Counted from the stretch's first letter, positions 24,863-33,609 are shown. The stretch is DNA of 64,000 bases from AWTP1-13 sp963832445 (GCA_963832445.1 CAWHUM010000001.1:1-64000); one strand, 5' to 3'. Numbers and translations are program-made. The notes: generated from the sequence alone by a model not told the origin.

Positions 24863-24897
24863 GCGCCGTTCCTGACAGAGGAGCGGCGCTTGCTTTT
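24863..24897 (+). terminator. Rho-independent terminator of rpsU
   Basis: GCGCCGTTCCT (24863-24873) and AGGAGCGGCGC (24879-24889) form an 11-bp stem with one G-T pair and a 5-base loop, followed by TTGCTTTT. Confidence 0.75.
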
Positions 24898-24898
24898 G

Positions 24899-25723
24899 CT
24901 AGCGGGCGGCGGGGGTTTTCAGCTCGGCAATCCAGCGCCGGACCGGCTCGATGGCATTGTTGCCGTCGATGTACAGGTTGCTGTGGTCGCCGTTGGGGAA
25001 GACCACCAGGCGCTTGGGCTCATTGGCGAGCCGCACCAGCTCGCGCCCCATCTCGACAGGCACCACGCCATCTTGCTCGCCGTGCAAGATGAGCAGCGGC
25101 ACCTTCAGGTTGGCAATGTATCTCGAGGTCTCGTAGCGGTCGGTGAGGATCGCGCGCAAGGGTAGGAAGGGATAGGCCCTGGCCGCCACGTCGACGATGG
25201 ATGTGTAGGGCGCATCGAGGATGACGCCCGCCACCTCGCGCTCGATGCCGATCCTGACCGCAATGCCGGAGCCCAGCGACTCCCCGTAGGCGACGATTGA
25301 GCCGGGCGCGACGCCCTCGAGCACGAGCGCGCCGTAGGCGAGCCGAGCATCGGCAATATTGTTGACTTCGCTCGGCGTGCCTGAGCCGCCTCCGTAGCCG
25401 CGGTAGGTCAGCATGTAGACGCCCCAGCCCTCGTCCATGAAGCGGGCGATGCGCGGGGCGCGGATGGCCAGGCTGCCGCCGTTGCCGTGGAAATAGATGA
25501 GCGTGGGCTGACCAGGCTTGGCCTTGCCGTGCCACGCGATGATGCGCTCGCCGTCCGGCGTTTTCAGCACCCGCTCGTGGACGTCGGGCAAGCCCACCTG
25601 CGCCGGCTGCACGCGCGCTGTGTCGGGGAAGTACATGAACTTGCGCTGGGCGAGATAAGCAGCGACCAGGACGAGGGCATAGACGGCCGCGGCGCCGAGA
25701 GCGAGCTTGATCCAAAAGGGCAT
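24899..25723 (-). CDS. Membrane-anchored alpha/beta hydrolase (BEM46/ABHD13-like)
   Basis: 274 residues from ATG 25723. An N-terminal membrane helix (IKLALGAAAVYALVLVAAYL) is followed by QRKFMYFPDTAR, a hallmark of BEM46-type hydrolases. The catalytic triad is visible: oxyanion loop FHGNGGS, nucleophile in AYGESLGSG, Asp in HGEQDGVVP and His in NGDHSNLY. It is a serine hydrolase bound to the membrane by one helix; the substrate is unknown. It is convergent with rpsU. Confidence 0.88.
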   Translation of the reverse strand: MPFWIKLALGAAAVYALVLVAAYLAQRKFMYFPDTARVQPAQVGLPDVHERVLKTPDGERIIAWHGKAKPGQPTLIYFHGNGGSLAIRAPRIARFMDEGWGVYMLTYRGYGGGSGTPSEVNNIADARLAYGALVLEGVAPGSIVAYGESLGSGIAVRIGIEREVAGVILDAPYTSIVDVAARAYPFLPLRAILTDRYETSRYIANLKVPLLILHGEQDGVVPVEMGRELVRLANEPKRLVVFPNGDHSNLYIDGNNAIEPVRRWIAELKTPAAR

Positions 25724-25926
25724 TCCCGCCTTGTGTCTCGCGTCGCCAGCACGGTCAAGGGAGCCTTCGTGACAGCAGGCAGCGGCTAACCGCAGATGGC
25801 AGTGTTGCACGCTCGCAACCTTTGTCTGCGTTTATGGCATGTTTCTTACATTTTGTTTGTATCAGCGAGTCCGGCAGGATAGCCTCGCTTGCATTGTGCG
25901 GCGTATTTCAGCCCCGGGGCTACTTA

Positions 25927-26658
25927 ATGCCTTCCCCAATTCCCCGCCTGCTGGCGGCCTCCGCGGTGACAGGCCTGCTGCTCGGCGGCTGCGCCGAGTT
26001 CGCGTCGCTGCCCCCGGGGATTCCCGACGGTGCCCAGCTCGAAGGCTATGCCAAGGCAAGCTTCGTCCCGCCCTACCGGATCGGCGCGACGCCGCGCGAC
26101 ACGCTGGTGATCGGCGTCGCTTATGTGGATCAGCGCTGCGCGGAGTTCTTCGACGCTGTCGAGCAGATGGCGCGGCGCACGGAGCTTGCCAGAACCGGGC
26201 TCGCGAGCGCCACCACCCAGGCCGCGATAGTCATGAGCGCGGCTGAGAGCTCCGCACTGGCGGTGGCAAACGTGGCCGGCGCTCTCGAGGTCACCAGAGC
26301 GATCCTCAACGAGTACAGGGTGCAGTTCACGTTCGCGCCGCACTCCTCGGAGCTGCGCTCGCTCGTCATCCAGGCCATGACCGCGCAGCGCAGGGAGCTC
26401 GGTGCCGTGCTGGAGCGGGACGCGCGCTTCTCAGACGTCGATGCGATCGCGGCCGTCAAGAAGTACGCCGAGAATTGCACCTTGGGCGCCATCCGCGAGC
26501 ATTGGAACAACGCCGTGGCCAAGGCCGTGCGGGAGGGCGTGCGGGCCGACGTTCCCGCCCCGCCCACAGGCGTGCCGAGGGCAGGATCCCTCGCCTTGGA
26601 GAAGCTCGCCCCCGCACCGGCCAATGTCCTGAGCGTCAACCGCTACGTCGTCAAATGA
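25927..26658 (+). CDS. Lipoprotein of unknown function
   Basis: 243 residues from ATG 25927. The signal peptide ends in the lipobox LLGGC (Cys about residue 20), so the mature protein is lipid-anchored. The rest is mostly alpha-helical (QRCAEFFDAVEQMARRTELA, LRSLVIQAMTAQRRELGAVL, AIREHWNNAVAKAVREGV) with three more cysteines. No family was recognised. The long helices and Ala-rich middle (SAAESSALAVANVAGALEV) suggest a small membrane-proximal helical bundle. The gene stands alone. Confidence 0.7.
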   Translation: MPSPIPRLLAASAVTGLLLGGCAEFASLPPGIPDGAQLEGYAKASFVPPYRIGATPRDTLVIGVAYVDQRCAEFFDAVEQMARRTELARTGLASATTQAAIVMSAAESSALAVANVAGALEVTRAILNEYRVQFTFAPHSSELRSLVIQAMTAQRRELGAVLERDARFSDVDAIAAVKKYAENCTLGAIREHWNNAVAKAVREGVRADVPAPPTGVPRAGSLALEKLAPAPANVLSVNRYVVK

Positions 26659-26718
26659 CGAGCGCGGGTATGGTCCGTGCATCGCCCGCACTGGGAGGCG
26701 CAGCTTGGGGAGCAAGCC

Positions 26719-27459
26719 ATGGACGACATTCTGCAACGCCACCCCGAGGTCGCCGACTATCTCGACCCGACGCCCGGCATGGAAACGACCGCCACGCACG
26801 CTGTCAGGAACGGCAGGGAGTTCGTGATCGTCCGCCAGGTGTCCGAGTTCGAGGGCGGCATGCTGGTGCTGGAGTCGGTGGACGGGAAGCTGCGGCCGGT
26901 GATGGCCGACAACTTCTTCGAGCTGGGCGACGTCGACAGGGAGTTCGAGATCTCACCCCGCTCCCTCAACTGCACCCCGAGCCCCGAGGCGGACCACGAC
27001 AGACTGGCCGACCATGCGCGGGCGCAGGTGGACCGGTTCTCGACGCGCGACGGACCCGACCGCGGCAATCTGGCCTGCGTCTGGGCGGTACGGCACCTGG
27101 CGCACCAGGCGCTCGGCCGCTGGATCACCAGGACCGACGGCACCGCCGTGTTCTATCCCGAGCTTAGGGGCTGCATGGGCGCGCCGCTGCCGCAGGATGA
27201 GGCGCCGGCCGGCGGCATCGTCATCTCCCCCACCAAGACGCGGCCCAACGGCACGCGTAATGTCGGCCACGTCGGCCTGCTGGGCGCCGTGGCGGCCAAC
27301 CCTGACGACCGGCTGATCTATTCCAACTCGAGCGCGCAGGCCGTGTGGCAACAGAACTTCACGCTCGGGTCGTGGCGGCGGCGCTATGTCGAGCAGAAGG
27401 GCCTGGAGATGCACTTCTACAAGCTGCCGCTGCGGCCAGCGGCGGCACCTACGTCTTGA
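26719..27459 (+). CDS. Predicted papain-like (NlpC/P60- or CHAP-like) cysteine peptidase
   Basis: 246 residues from ATG 26719 with GGGGAG upstream; a GTG at 26677 would add 14 residues. The C-terminal half reads GNLACVWAVRHLAHQAL, then GGIVISPTKTRP, NVGHVGLLGAV and LIYSNSSAQAVWQQNF. A Cys at a helix start, followed by a His in a strand and a polar third residue, is the order of NlpC/P60 and CHAP peptidases that cut peptidoglycan peptides. No signal peptide is visible. The family assignment is by pattern only, so the function is inferred. Confidence 0.55.
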   Translation: MDDILQRHPEVADYLDPTPGMETTATHAVRNGREFVIVRQVSEFEGGMLVLESVDGKLRPVMADNFFELGDVDREFEISPRSLNCTPSPEADHDRLADHARAQVDRFSTRDGPDRGNLACVWAVRHLAHQALGRWITRTDGTAVFYPELRGCMGAPLPQDEAPAGGIVISPTKTRPNGTRNVGHVGLLGAVAANPDDRLIYSNSSAQAVWQQNFTLGSWRRRYVEQKGLEMHFYKLPLRPAAAPTS

Positions 27460-27492
27460 AGCGGGAAGAGGCTTGCGCCGGCTGGGCGGCGC

Positions 27493-28896
27493 TCAGTGCG
27501 CCATGGCCTTGCCGATCTCCTCGGTCATCTTCTTGGCGTCGCCGAGCAGCATCATGGTGTTGTCGCGGTAGAACAGCGGGTTGTCGATGCCGGCATAGCC
27601 CGACGCCAGCGAGCGCTTGTTGAACATCACGGTGCCGGCCTTCCACACCTGCAGCACCGGCATGCCGTAGATGGGCGAGGTCTTGTCGTCCTCGGCCGCC
27701 GGGTTGGTGACGTCGTTGGCGCCGATGACGTAGGCGACGTCGGCCTGGGCGAACTCGTTGTTGATGTCCTCCAGCTCGAACACCTCGTCGTAGGGCACGT
27801 TGGCTTCGGCCAGCAGCACGTTCATGTGGCCCGGCATGCGGCCCGCCACGGGATGGATGGCGTACTTCACCTCGACGCCCGCCTTCTTGAGGTTGTCGGC
27901 CATCTCACGCAGGGCATGCTGGGCCTGCGCCACCGCCATGCCGTAGCCCGGCACGATGATGACCTTGCCGGAGTTCTTGAGCAGGAACGCGGCATCCTCC
28001 GCCGAGCCGATCTTGACGGGCCGCTGCTCGGCGCCCGCGGCCGGCCCCGCCGTCTCGCCGCCGAAGCCGCCCAGGATCACCGAGATGAACGAGCGGTTCA
28101 TGCCGCGGCACATGATGTAGGAGAGGATCGCGCCCGAGGAGCCGACCAGCGCGCCGGTGATGATCAGCGCCACGTTGCCGAGCGTGAAGCCGATGCCCGC
28201 CGCCGCCCAACCCGAGTAGGAGTTGAGCATGGAGATCACGACCGGCATGTCGGCGCCGCCGATGGGCACGATGATCAGGATGCCGAACAGCAGCGCCGCG
28301 GCCGTGATGGCCCAGAACAGGGTGGGGTCGCCGCCCGACTGGCAGAACCAGACGATCAGCAGCACGGTCAGCGCCGCGAGCGCGATATTGATGAGGTGCC
28401 GCGCCGGCAGGATGATCGGCTTGCCGGACATGCGCCCCGATAGCTTGGCAAACGCGATCACCGAGCCGGTGAAGGTGATGGCGCCGATGGCGACGCCGAG
28501 CGACATCTCGAGCAGGCTGGCGCCAGCGATGTCGCCCGGATGGCCGATGCCGAAGGCTTCCGGCGCATAGAGCGCGCCGGCGGCAACGAATACCGCCGCC
28601 AGGCCGACGAGCGAGTGGAACGCCGCCACCAGCTCCGGCATCGACGTCATAGGGATGCGCCGGGCGATGACCGCGCCGATGCCTCCGCCAATCGCCAAGC
28701 CGCCGAAGATCAGCAGCCAGGTGAAGCTCGACGTATCGGGCAGCTGGGCGAGCGTGGTGACAATGGCGATGGCCATGCCGACCATGCCGTAGAGGTTGCC
28801 GCGGCGCGAGGTCTCCGGGCTCGACAGGCCCGCGCAGCGCCAAGATGAAGAGCACGGCGGAGACCAGATACAGCAGCGCGACCAGATTTGGGGCAT
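27493..28896 (-). CDS. pntB: NAD(P) transhydrogenase beta subunit PntB, N-terminus out of frame
   Basis: About 467 residues. From LSSPETSRRGNLYGMVGMAI on, the protein is a normal PntB: nine membrane helices, then the NADP-binding domain III with VIIVPGYGMAVAQAQHALRE, HPVAGRMPGHMNVLLAEANV and YVIGANDVTNP. PntB and PntA couple proton entry to hydride transfer from NADH to NADP+. The expected first helix (NLVALLYLVSAVLFILALRG) is encoded one frame over between about 28886 and 28832. Two compensating one-base errors would explain this: one base short near the start and an extra C near 28832. Confidence 0.88.
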   Translation of the reverse strand: MPQIWSRCCIWSPPCSSSWRCAGLSSPETSRRGNLYGMVGMAIAIVTTLAQLPDTSSFTWLLIFGGLAIGGGIGAVIARRIPMTSMPELVAAFHSLVGLAAVFVAAGALYAPEAFGIGHPGDIAGASLLEMSLGVAIGAITFTGSVIAFAKLSGRMSGKPIILPARHLINIALAALTVLLIVWFCQSGGDPTLFWAITAAALLFGILIIVPIGGADMPVVISMLNSYSGWAAAGIGFTLGNVALIITGALVGSSGAILSYIMCRGMNRSFISVILGGFGGETAGPAAGAEQRPVKIGSAEDAAFLLKNSGKVIIVPGYGMAVAQAQHALREMADNLKKAGVEVKYAIHPVAGRMPGHMNVLLAEANVPYDEVFELEDINNEFAQADVAYVIGANDVTNPAAEDDKTSPIYGMPVLQVWKAGTVMFNKRSLASGYAGIDNPLFYRDNTMMLLGDAKKMTEEIGKAMAH

Positions 28897-28930
28897 GGAT
28901 TCGCCTCGCGCCTAGCCGCTTGCGCCACGG

Positions 28931-29022
28931 CTCCCTCCCTCGATGGGGAGGGGCTGGGGGTGGGTGAGACGCAGGGAAGGTCGTGAAGCTCACCCCCACC
29001 CCCACAAGGGGAGGGGTCAGTC
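28931..29022. repeat. REP-type palindrome pair between pntB and pntAB
   Basis: Two inverted GC-rich units, one containing GATGGGGAGGGGCTGGGGGT and the other CACCCCCACCCCCACAAGGG, face each other about 20 bases apart. The same unit occurs at 29431 and 32381, so it is a dispersed intergenic repeat (BIME-like). Confidence 0.75.
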
Positions 29023-29043
29023 AGCGCGCGGAACCGATAGCGC

Positions 29044-29420
29044 TCACTTCTTCGCTCCTTTCCGTACATGCCGAGCATGCGCTGGGTGACGAGGAAGCCG
29101 CCGAAGATGTTGACCGAGGCCATCACCAGGGCGAGGAAGCCGAACACCTTGGCAAGCCCGCTGCCCGCCATGATCAGGGCCACGCCGGCGGCCAGCAGCG
29201 CGCCGACCACGATCACCGAGGAGATGGCGTTGGTGACGGACATGAGGGGGGTGTGCAGCGCCGGGGTGACGCTCCACACCACGAAATAGCCGACGAAGAT
29301 CGCGACCACGAACACCATGAACTGGTAGACGAAGGGGCTCACATCCCCGCCGCCGGCGGCAAAGGCGGTGTGGGGAGGCCAGTGCTCCAGCGACGATGAG
29401 TGCCGCCGCTCGCCACGCAT
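29044..29420 (-). pseudogene. pntAB: NAD(P) transhydrogenase alpha subunit, membrane part PntAB; frame break near the end
   Basis: From ATG 29420 (or GTG at the segment VSPFVYQFMVF) the protein reads AIFVGYFVVWSVTPALHTPL, SVIVVGALLAAGVALIMAGS and NIFGGFLVTQRMLGMY, the three-helix membrane part of a split PntA. After MLGMY no stop appears for over 300 bases, whereas the neighbouring frame gives KGAKK and a stop at 29044. The 29420-29044 span is 3n+2, consistent with one missing base near 29067. REP repeats lie on both sides, so the operon junctions are unusually long. Confidence 0.8.
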
Positions 29421-29430
29421 GCCGTCCGGC

Positions 29431-29536
29431 CTCCCCTCCCCTCGATGGGGAGGGGCTGGGGGTGGGGTGAAATTGCAAGCGGTCCGTCTGCTGGATACCC
29501 CCACCTCTAACCCCTCCCCACAAGGGGGAGGGGGAC
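29431..29536. repeat. REP-type palindrome pair between pntAB and pntAA
   Basis: Two inverted units, CTCGATGGGGAGGGGCTGGG and CCCCTCCCCACAAGGGGGAG, of the same family as 28931-29022 and 32381-32530. Confidence 0.75.
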
Positions 29537-29552
29537 CCGTCGGCGAGAGTGG

Positions 29553-30720
29553 TCAGGTCGGACCAGCGTCTTCGCGCGTCATCTCACGCCCCCTGTGCAG
29601 GCTGGGGTGGACGATCTTGCCGTCCTTGGCCACCAGCGTGCCTTTGACGATCTCGTCGTCCCAGTTGACCTTCAAGACCTTCTCCTTCTTGTCGATCATG
29701 GTCTCGAGGAACGCCAGCAGGTTCTTGGCGTAGAGGCTCGAGGCGTTGACCGGCACCTCGCCTGCCAGGTTGGTCGGGCCCAGGATCGGTCACGCCGTTG
29801 TGGTCGACGACCGCGTCGGGCTTGGTGAGGTCGGTGTTGCCGCCGCGCTCGGCCGCCAGATCGACGATCACGGCGCCGGGCTTCATGCTCTCGATCATCG
29901 CCTTGGAGATCAGCTTGGGCGCCGGCCGGCCGGGGATCAGCGCGGTGGTGATGACGATGTCCTGGGTCTTGATGTGGGACGCCACCAGCTCGGCCTGCTT
30001 CTTCTGATACTCGGCCGACATCGGCTTGGCGTAGCCGGCCGCGGTCTGGGCCTGCTTGAACTCCTCGTCCTCCACGGCGATGAACTTGGCGCCGAGCGAG
30101 GCCACCTGCTCCTTGGTGGCGGGGCGCACGTCGGTGGCCGAGACGATGGCGCCCAGCCGCCGCGCCGTGGCGATCGCCTGCAGGCCCGCCACGCCGACGC
30201 CCATGATGAAGGCCCTGGCCGCCGGCACCGTGCCCGCCGCCGTCATCATCATCGGCACCGCCTGGCCGAAGCGGGCTGCGGCATCGACCACCGCCTTGTA
30301 GCCGGCGAGGTTGGCCTGGCTCGACAGCACGTCCATCGACTGCGCGCGGGAAATGCGCGGCATGAACTCCATCGCCATCAGCGCGGCGCCGGTGCCGGCG
30401 AGTGCATCGAGGCCGGGGCGGTCGTCGAAGGGCGACAGCATGGCGGCGACGATGGCGCCGGGCTTGAGCGCCTTCACCTCCTCGACGGAGGGCCGGCGCA
30501 CCTTGAGCAGGATATCGGCGCCGTTCAGCGCCTCGGCGGCGTTGGCCGCAATGGTGGCACCCTGCGCCTTCAGGATGTCGTCGGAGAAACGGGAGCGCCC
30601 GCCGGCGCCGGCTTCAACGCGCACCGTGCAGCCGAGCGCGGAGAGCTTCTTGACGGTCTCGGGCGACACCGCCACCCGGGGCTCGCCGTCTCGTTCGGCC
30701 GTAATGGCAATCGTGACCAT
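29553..30720 (-). pseudogene. pntAA: NAD(P) transhydrogenase alpha subunit, NAD-binding part PntAA; one-base frame break
   Basis: From ATG 30720 the frame encodes VTIAITAERDGEPRVAVSPE, FMPRISRAQSMDVLSSQANL, the nucleotide loop GVGVAGLQAIATARRLGAIV and VIVDLAAERGGNTDLT, i.e. the NAD(H)-binding domain I of a split PntA. At about 29787-29789 homology jumps one frame (ILGPTNLAGEVPVNASSLYA, then KNLLAFLETMIDKK) and reaches a stop at 29553. The span is 3n+1, so one extra base explains it. All conserved parts are otherwise intact, which favours an assembly indel. Confidence 0.85.
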
Positions 30721-30778
30721 GATTGGCTCCCCGCCCTCGCCTCGGCGGGCCAACCGCCGCCATTCTCCTCACGGCCGG

Positions 30779-30922
30779 TCAAGGCACCAGGGTAAGCAGG
30801 AACAGCAGGACCGCTGCTACGAGCACGACGAGAACGATCGTCCCCTTCACGAAGCCCGCATAGGTGCGCACGTGCTCCGGATAGTCCATGGCGGGACTCC
30901 CGCCCGAAGGATCGACGGCCAT
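30779..30922 (-). CDS. Small aa3-type cytochrome c oxidase subunit IV-like protein
   Basis: 47 residues, ATG 30922 with AGGGAG upstream. A short soluble start (MDYPEHVRTYAGFVKGT) leads into one membrane helix (IVLVVLVAAVLLFLLTLV) that ends the protein. The H-x-x-T-Y-x-x-F pattern before a single helix is that of the bacterial aa3 oxidase subunit IV family (COX4_pro_2). Genes of this family sit directly upstream of pntAA in many alphaproteobacteria, as here. Whether it joins an oxidase or the transhydrogenase is not shown by sequence. Confidence 0.8.
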   Translation of the reverse strand: MAVDPSGGSPAMDYPEHVRTYAGFVKGTIVLVVLVAAVLLFLLTLVP

Positions 30923-31125
30923 GACGACTCCCTTGCAATCTCAGCCCTTGAGCAGTGGCTTTCGTATCGCAAGGGAGCCGCACCAGCAAGCGCGCACATC
31001 CCCTGCCGCTGCGGCAGATGTGCGTACCCGGCCATCTCCGAGGGGAGGAGTGGGATGCCTTCTCTAGAGGCGGCCGGCGTGCTTGAATTGGGCCACGCAA
31101 AAGGATCTGCAACGGAGGAAGTCCC

Positions 31126-32355
31126 ATGGATCTCGGCATGACGCCCAAGGTGAAGCCCTTGGTGGAAAAGGTGCGCGCCATGGTGCGCGAGGAGATCATG
31201 CCGCTGGAGGAGGAGTACGAGGCCGAGGTGGGCAAGTCGGGCAGTCGCTGGACCTACACCAAGCGCCAGGAGGAGATTCGCGAGGGCCTCAAGGCCAAGG
31301 CGCGCGAGCGGGGTCTGTGGAACTTCTGGCTGACGAAGAGCAAGGAGGGCTATGGGCTGACCACGGTCGAATACGCCTACCTCGCCGAGGAGATGGGGTG
31401 GTCGCGGCTGGCGCCGGAGACCTTCAACTGCTCCGCGCCCGACACCGGCAATATGGAGGTGCTGGAGCGCTACGCCTCGCCCGAGCAAAAGGAGAAGTGG
31501 CTGAAACCCCTGCTGGACGGCAAGATCCGCTCGGCCTACGTCATGACCGAGCCGGGCGTCGCCTCCTCGGACGCCACCAACCTCGCCATGCAGGCCAAGC
31601 TCGACGGCAACGAGTGGGTGCTGAACGGGGAGAAATGGTTCGCCTCGGGCGCCGGCGATCCGCGCTGCAAGATCTACATCGTCATGGTCTGCACCGACCC
31701 CACGGCGGCCAAGCACGCGCGGCATTCCCAGATCCTGGTTCCAGCCGGCACCAAGGGTGTCGAGGTCCTGCGCGGCATGCAGGTGTACGGCGCCGACGAC
31801 GCCCCGCACGGGCACATGCACATCCGCTTCAGCGACGTGCGGGTGCCGAAGGAGAACCTCATCCTGGGCGCCGGCCGCGGCTTCGAGGTGTCGCAAGGGC
31901 GGCTGGGACCGGGGCGCATCCATCACTGCATGCGCGCCATCGGCCAGTCGGAGCGGGCGCTGGAGGCGCTGTGCCGGCGCTCGCTGTCGCGCGAGGCGTT
32001 CGGCAAGCCGCTGGCCCAGCTCGGCGCCAACTACGACATCATCGCCGAGAGCCGCATGAAGATCGAGATGGCGCGCCTGCTCTGCCTCAAAGCGGCCTAC
32101 ATGATGGACACCGTCGGCCAGCGCGACGCCTCGCCCTGGATCTCGCAGATCAAGGTGATCGCGCCGCGTATCGCGCTCGAGATCACCGACGAGGCGGTGC
32201 AGATGCACGGCGCTATGGGCGTCACCCAGGACACGCCGCTGGCGCACATGTGGACGCATCTGCGCACCTTGCGCCTCGCCGACGGTCCCGACGCGGTGCA
32301 CCGCCGCCAGGTCGCGCGCGCGGAGCTGAAGCGCTATACGAACCAGAAGATTTGA
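31126..32355 (+). CDS. Acyl-CoA dehydrogenase (ACAD10/11-like)
   Basis: 409 residues with GGAGGAAG before ATG 31126. Flavin enzyme of the acyl-CoA dehydrogenase superfamily: SAYVMTEPGVASSDATNLAM (FAD/substrate loop), WVLNGEKWFASGAGDPRCKI, REAFGKPLAQL and the C-terminal AVQMHGAMGVTQDTPLAHMW. The style matches the branch of ACAD10/ACAD11 and LvaC. The next gene encodes the kinase-like partner that animals fuse to ACAD10/11. The pair may process 4-hydroxyacyl-CoA by phosphorylation and elimination, but that substrate is inference. Confidence 0.87.
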   Translation: MDLGMTPKVKPLVEKVRAMVREEIMPLEEEYEAEVGKSGSRWTYTKRQEEIREGLKAKARERGLWNFWLTKSKEGYGLTTVEYAYLAEEMGWSRLAPETFNCSAPDTGNMEVLERYASPEQKEKWLKPLLDGKIRSAYVMTEPGVASSDATNLAMQAKLDGNEWVLNGEKWFASGAGDPRCKIYIVMVCTDPTAAKHARHSQILVPAGTKGVEVLRGMQVYGADDAPHGHMHIRFSDVRVPKENLILGAGRGFEVSQGRLGPGRIHHCMRAIGQSERALEALCRRSLSREAFGKPLAQLGANYDIIAESRMKIEMARLLCLKAAYMMDTVGQRDASPWISQIKVIAPRIALEITDEAVQMHGAMGVTQDTPLAHMWTHLRTLRLADGPDAVHRRQVARAELKRYTNQKI

Positions 32356-32380
32356 GGTCACGAAGATGCGTGCCACAGCG

Positions 32381-32530
32381 CCCCCCTCCCCCTTGTGGGG
32401 AGGGGTCGGGGGTGGGGGTATCGGGCAGGAGGCTGCGCGGCTGGTGCGCGTCCACTCCGAGCCACACCTCACCTTCGACTTCTGTGTCTTCACCCCACCC
32501 CTAGCCCCTCCCCATCAAGGGGAGGGGAAG
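32381..32530. repeat. REP-type palindrome pair between dehydrogenase and kinase genes
   Basis: CCCCTTGTGGGGAGGGGTCG and CCCCTAGCCCCTCCCCATCA units face each other about 60 bases apart. They are the same family as the two pairs in the pnt operon, again at a same-strand gene junction. Confidence 0.75.
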
Positions 32531-32574
32531 CCGCGGGGCTTTCGTGGCGCAGTCACCGTCCAGGAGCACCGCGC

Positions 32575-33609
32575 ATGACCTCATTCGCGCATCAGGCCGC
32601 GCAGATCGATTTGGTGGCGCTGGCGAAGTACCTCGAGGCCGTGCTGCCGGGCTTCAAGGGGCCGATCACGGCGGAAAAGACGCCGACGGGGCAGTCGAAC
32701 CCGACGTTCCTGCTTGCCTCCCCGAGCGGCCGCTATGTGCTGCGCAAGAAGCCGCCGGGGCAGCTGCTCAAGAGTGCGCACGCGGTCGACCGCGAGTACC
32801 GCGTCATGAAGGGGCTGCAGAACACCGACGTGCCCGTGCCGCGCATGCTGCACCTGTGCGAGGACGATGCCGTGTTGGGCACGGCGTTCTTCGTCATGGA
32901 GTTCGTCGACGGCACCGTGTTCTGGGACCCGGCGCTGCCGGAGCTGAACAACGCCGCGCGAGCCAAGGTCTACGACGAGCAGAACCGCGCGCTGGCCGCC
33001 CTGCACCTGGTGGACCCGGCCAAGGTCGGCCTCGCCGACTTCGGCAAAGCGGGGAGCTACTTCGCCCGCCAGCGCGACCGCTGGACCAAGCAATACCGCG
33101 CGTCGGAGACCGAGCACATCGAGGACATGGAGACGCTGATCGCCTGGCTGGAGAAGAACGAGCCGCCCGACGACGGCCGCGCCTCGCTCGTGCACGGCGA
33201 CTACCGCATCGACAACATGATCTTCAAGCCGGATGGCTCGCGCCTGCTGGCGGTGATCGATTGGGAGCTGTCGACCATCGGCCACCCGTTCTCGGACTTG
33301 GCCTACCAGTGCATGCAGTGGCGCTTCCCCAACCACGAGACCATGCGCGGGCTGGCCGGAGTGGACCGGCCGGCACTCGGCATCCCAACGGAGGAGGAGT
33401 ACATCGCCAAGTATTGCGAGCGCGTGGGGATCAGCGGCATTCCGATCTGGAAGTTCTGTCTGGCGTTCTCGTTCTTCCGCCTGGCGGCCATCGTGCAGGG
33501 GGTGAAGAAGCGCGGGCTCGACGGCAACGCGTCGAACCCGGAGAAGGCCATCAAATCCGGCGAGCGCGTGCCGCAGATGGCGCGCATGGGGGTGGAGGTT
33601 ATTTCGTAG
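32575..33609 (+). CDS. APH-type phosphotransferase (ACAD10/LvaA-like acyl-CoA kinase)
   Basis: 344 residues with a protein-kinase-like fold: TGQSNPTFLLASPSGRYVLR (nucleotide loop and Lys), FFVMEFVDGTVFWDPAL (hinge), the catalytic loop LVHGDYRIDNMIF and the metal-binding IDWELSTIGHPFSDL. It matches the kinase domain fused to ACAD10/11 in animals and LvaA in levulinate catabolism. It probably phosphorylates a hydroxyacyl-CoA for the dehydrogenase encoded just upstream, not an antibiotic. A damaged copy of its 3' end lies 90 bases downstream. Confidence 0.87.
   Translation: MTSFAHQAAQIDLVALAKYLEAVLPGFKGPITAEKTPTGQSNPTFLLASPSGRYVLRKKPPGQLLKSAHAVDREYRVMKGLQNTDVPVPRMLHLCEDDAVLGTAFFVMEFVDGTVFWDPALPELNNAARAKVYDEQNRALAALHLVDPAKVGLADFGKAGSYFARQRDRWTKQYRASETEHIEDMETLIAWLEKNEPPDDGRASLVHGDYRIDNMIFKPDGSRLLAVIDWELSTIGHPFSDLAYQCMQWRFPNHETMRGLAGVDRPALGIPTEEEYIAKYCERVGISGIPIWKFCLAFSFFRLAAIVQGVKKRGLDGNASNPEKAIKSGERVPQMARMGVEVIS

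Noticed and set aside
28710..29043. Open extension of PntAB by over 100 codons after MLGMY
   Set aside because: The extra codons run through a REP repeat and the pntB start; the neighbouring frame gives a normal PntAB end, so a missing base is the better explanation.
31083..32504. 473-codon frame overlapping the acyl-CoA dehydrogenase gene
   Set aside because: The dehydrogenase frame has all family motifs; this one is a +1 shadow.
32575..33609. Aminoglycoside resistance gene
   Set aside because: The fold is APH-like, but the sequence and its acyl-CoA dehydrogenase neighbour place it with ACAD10/LvaA-type kinases, not drug resistance enzymes.
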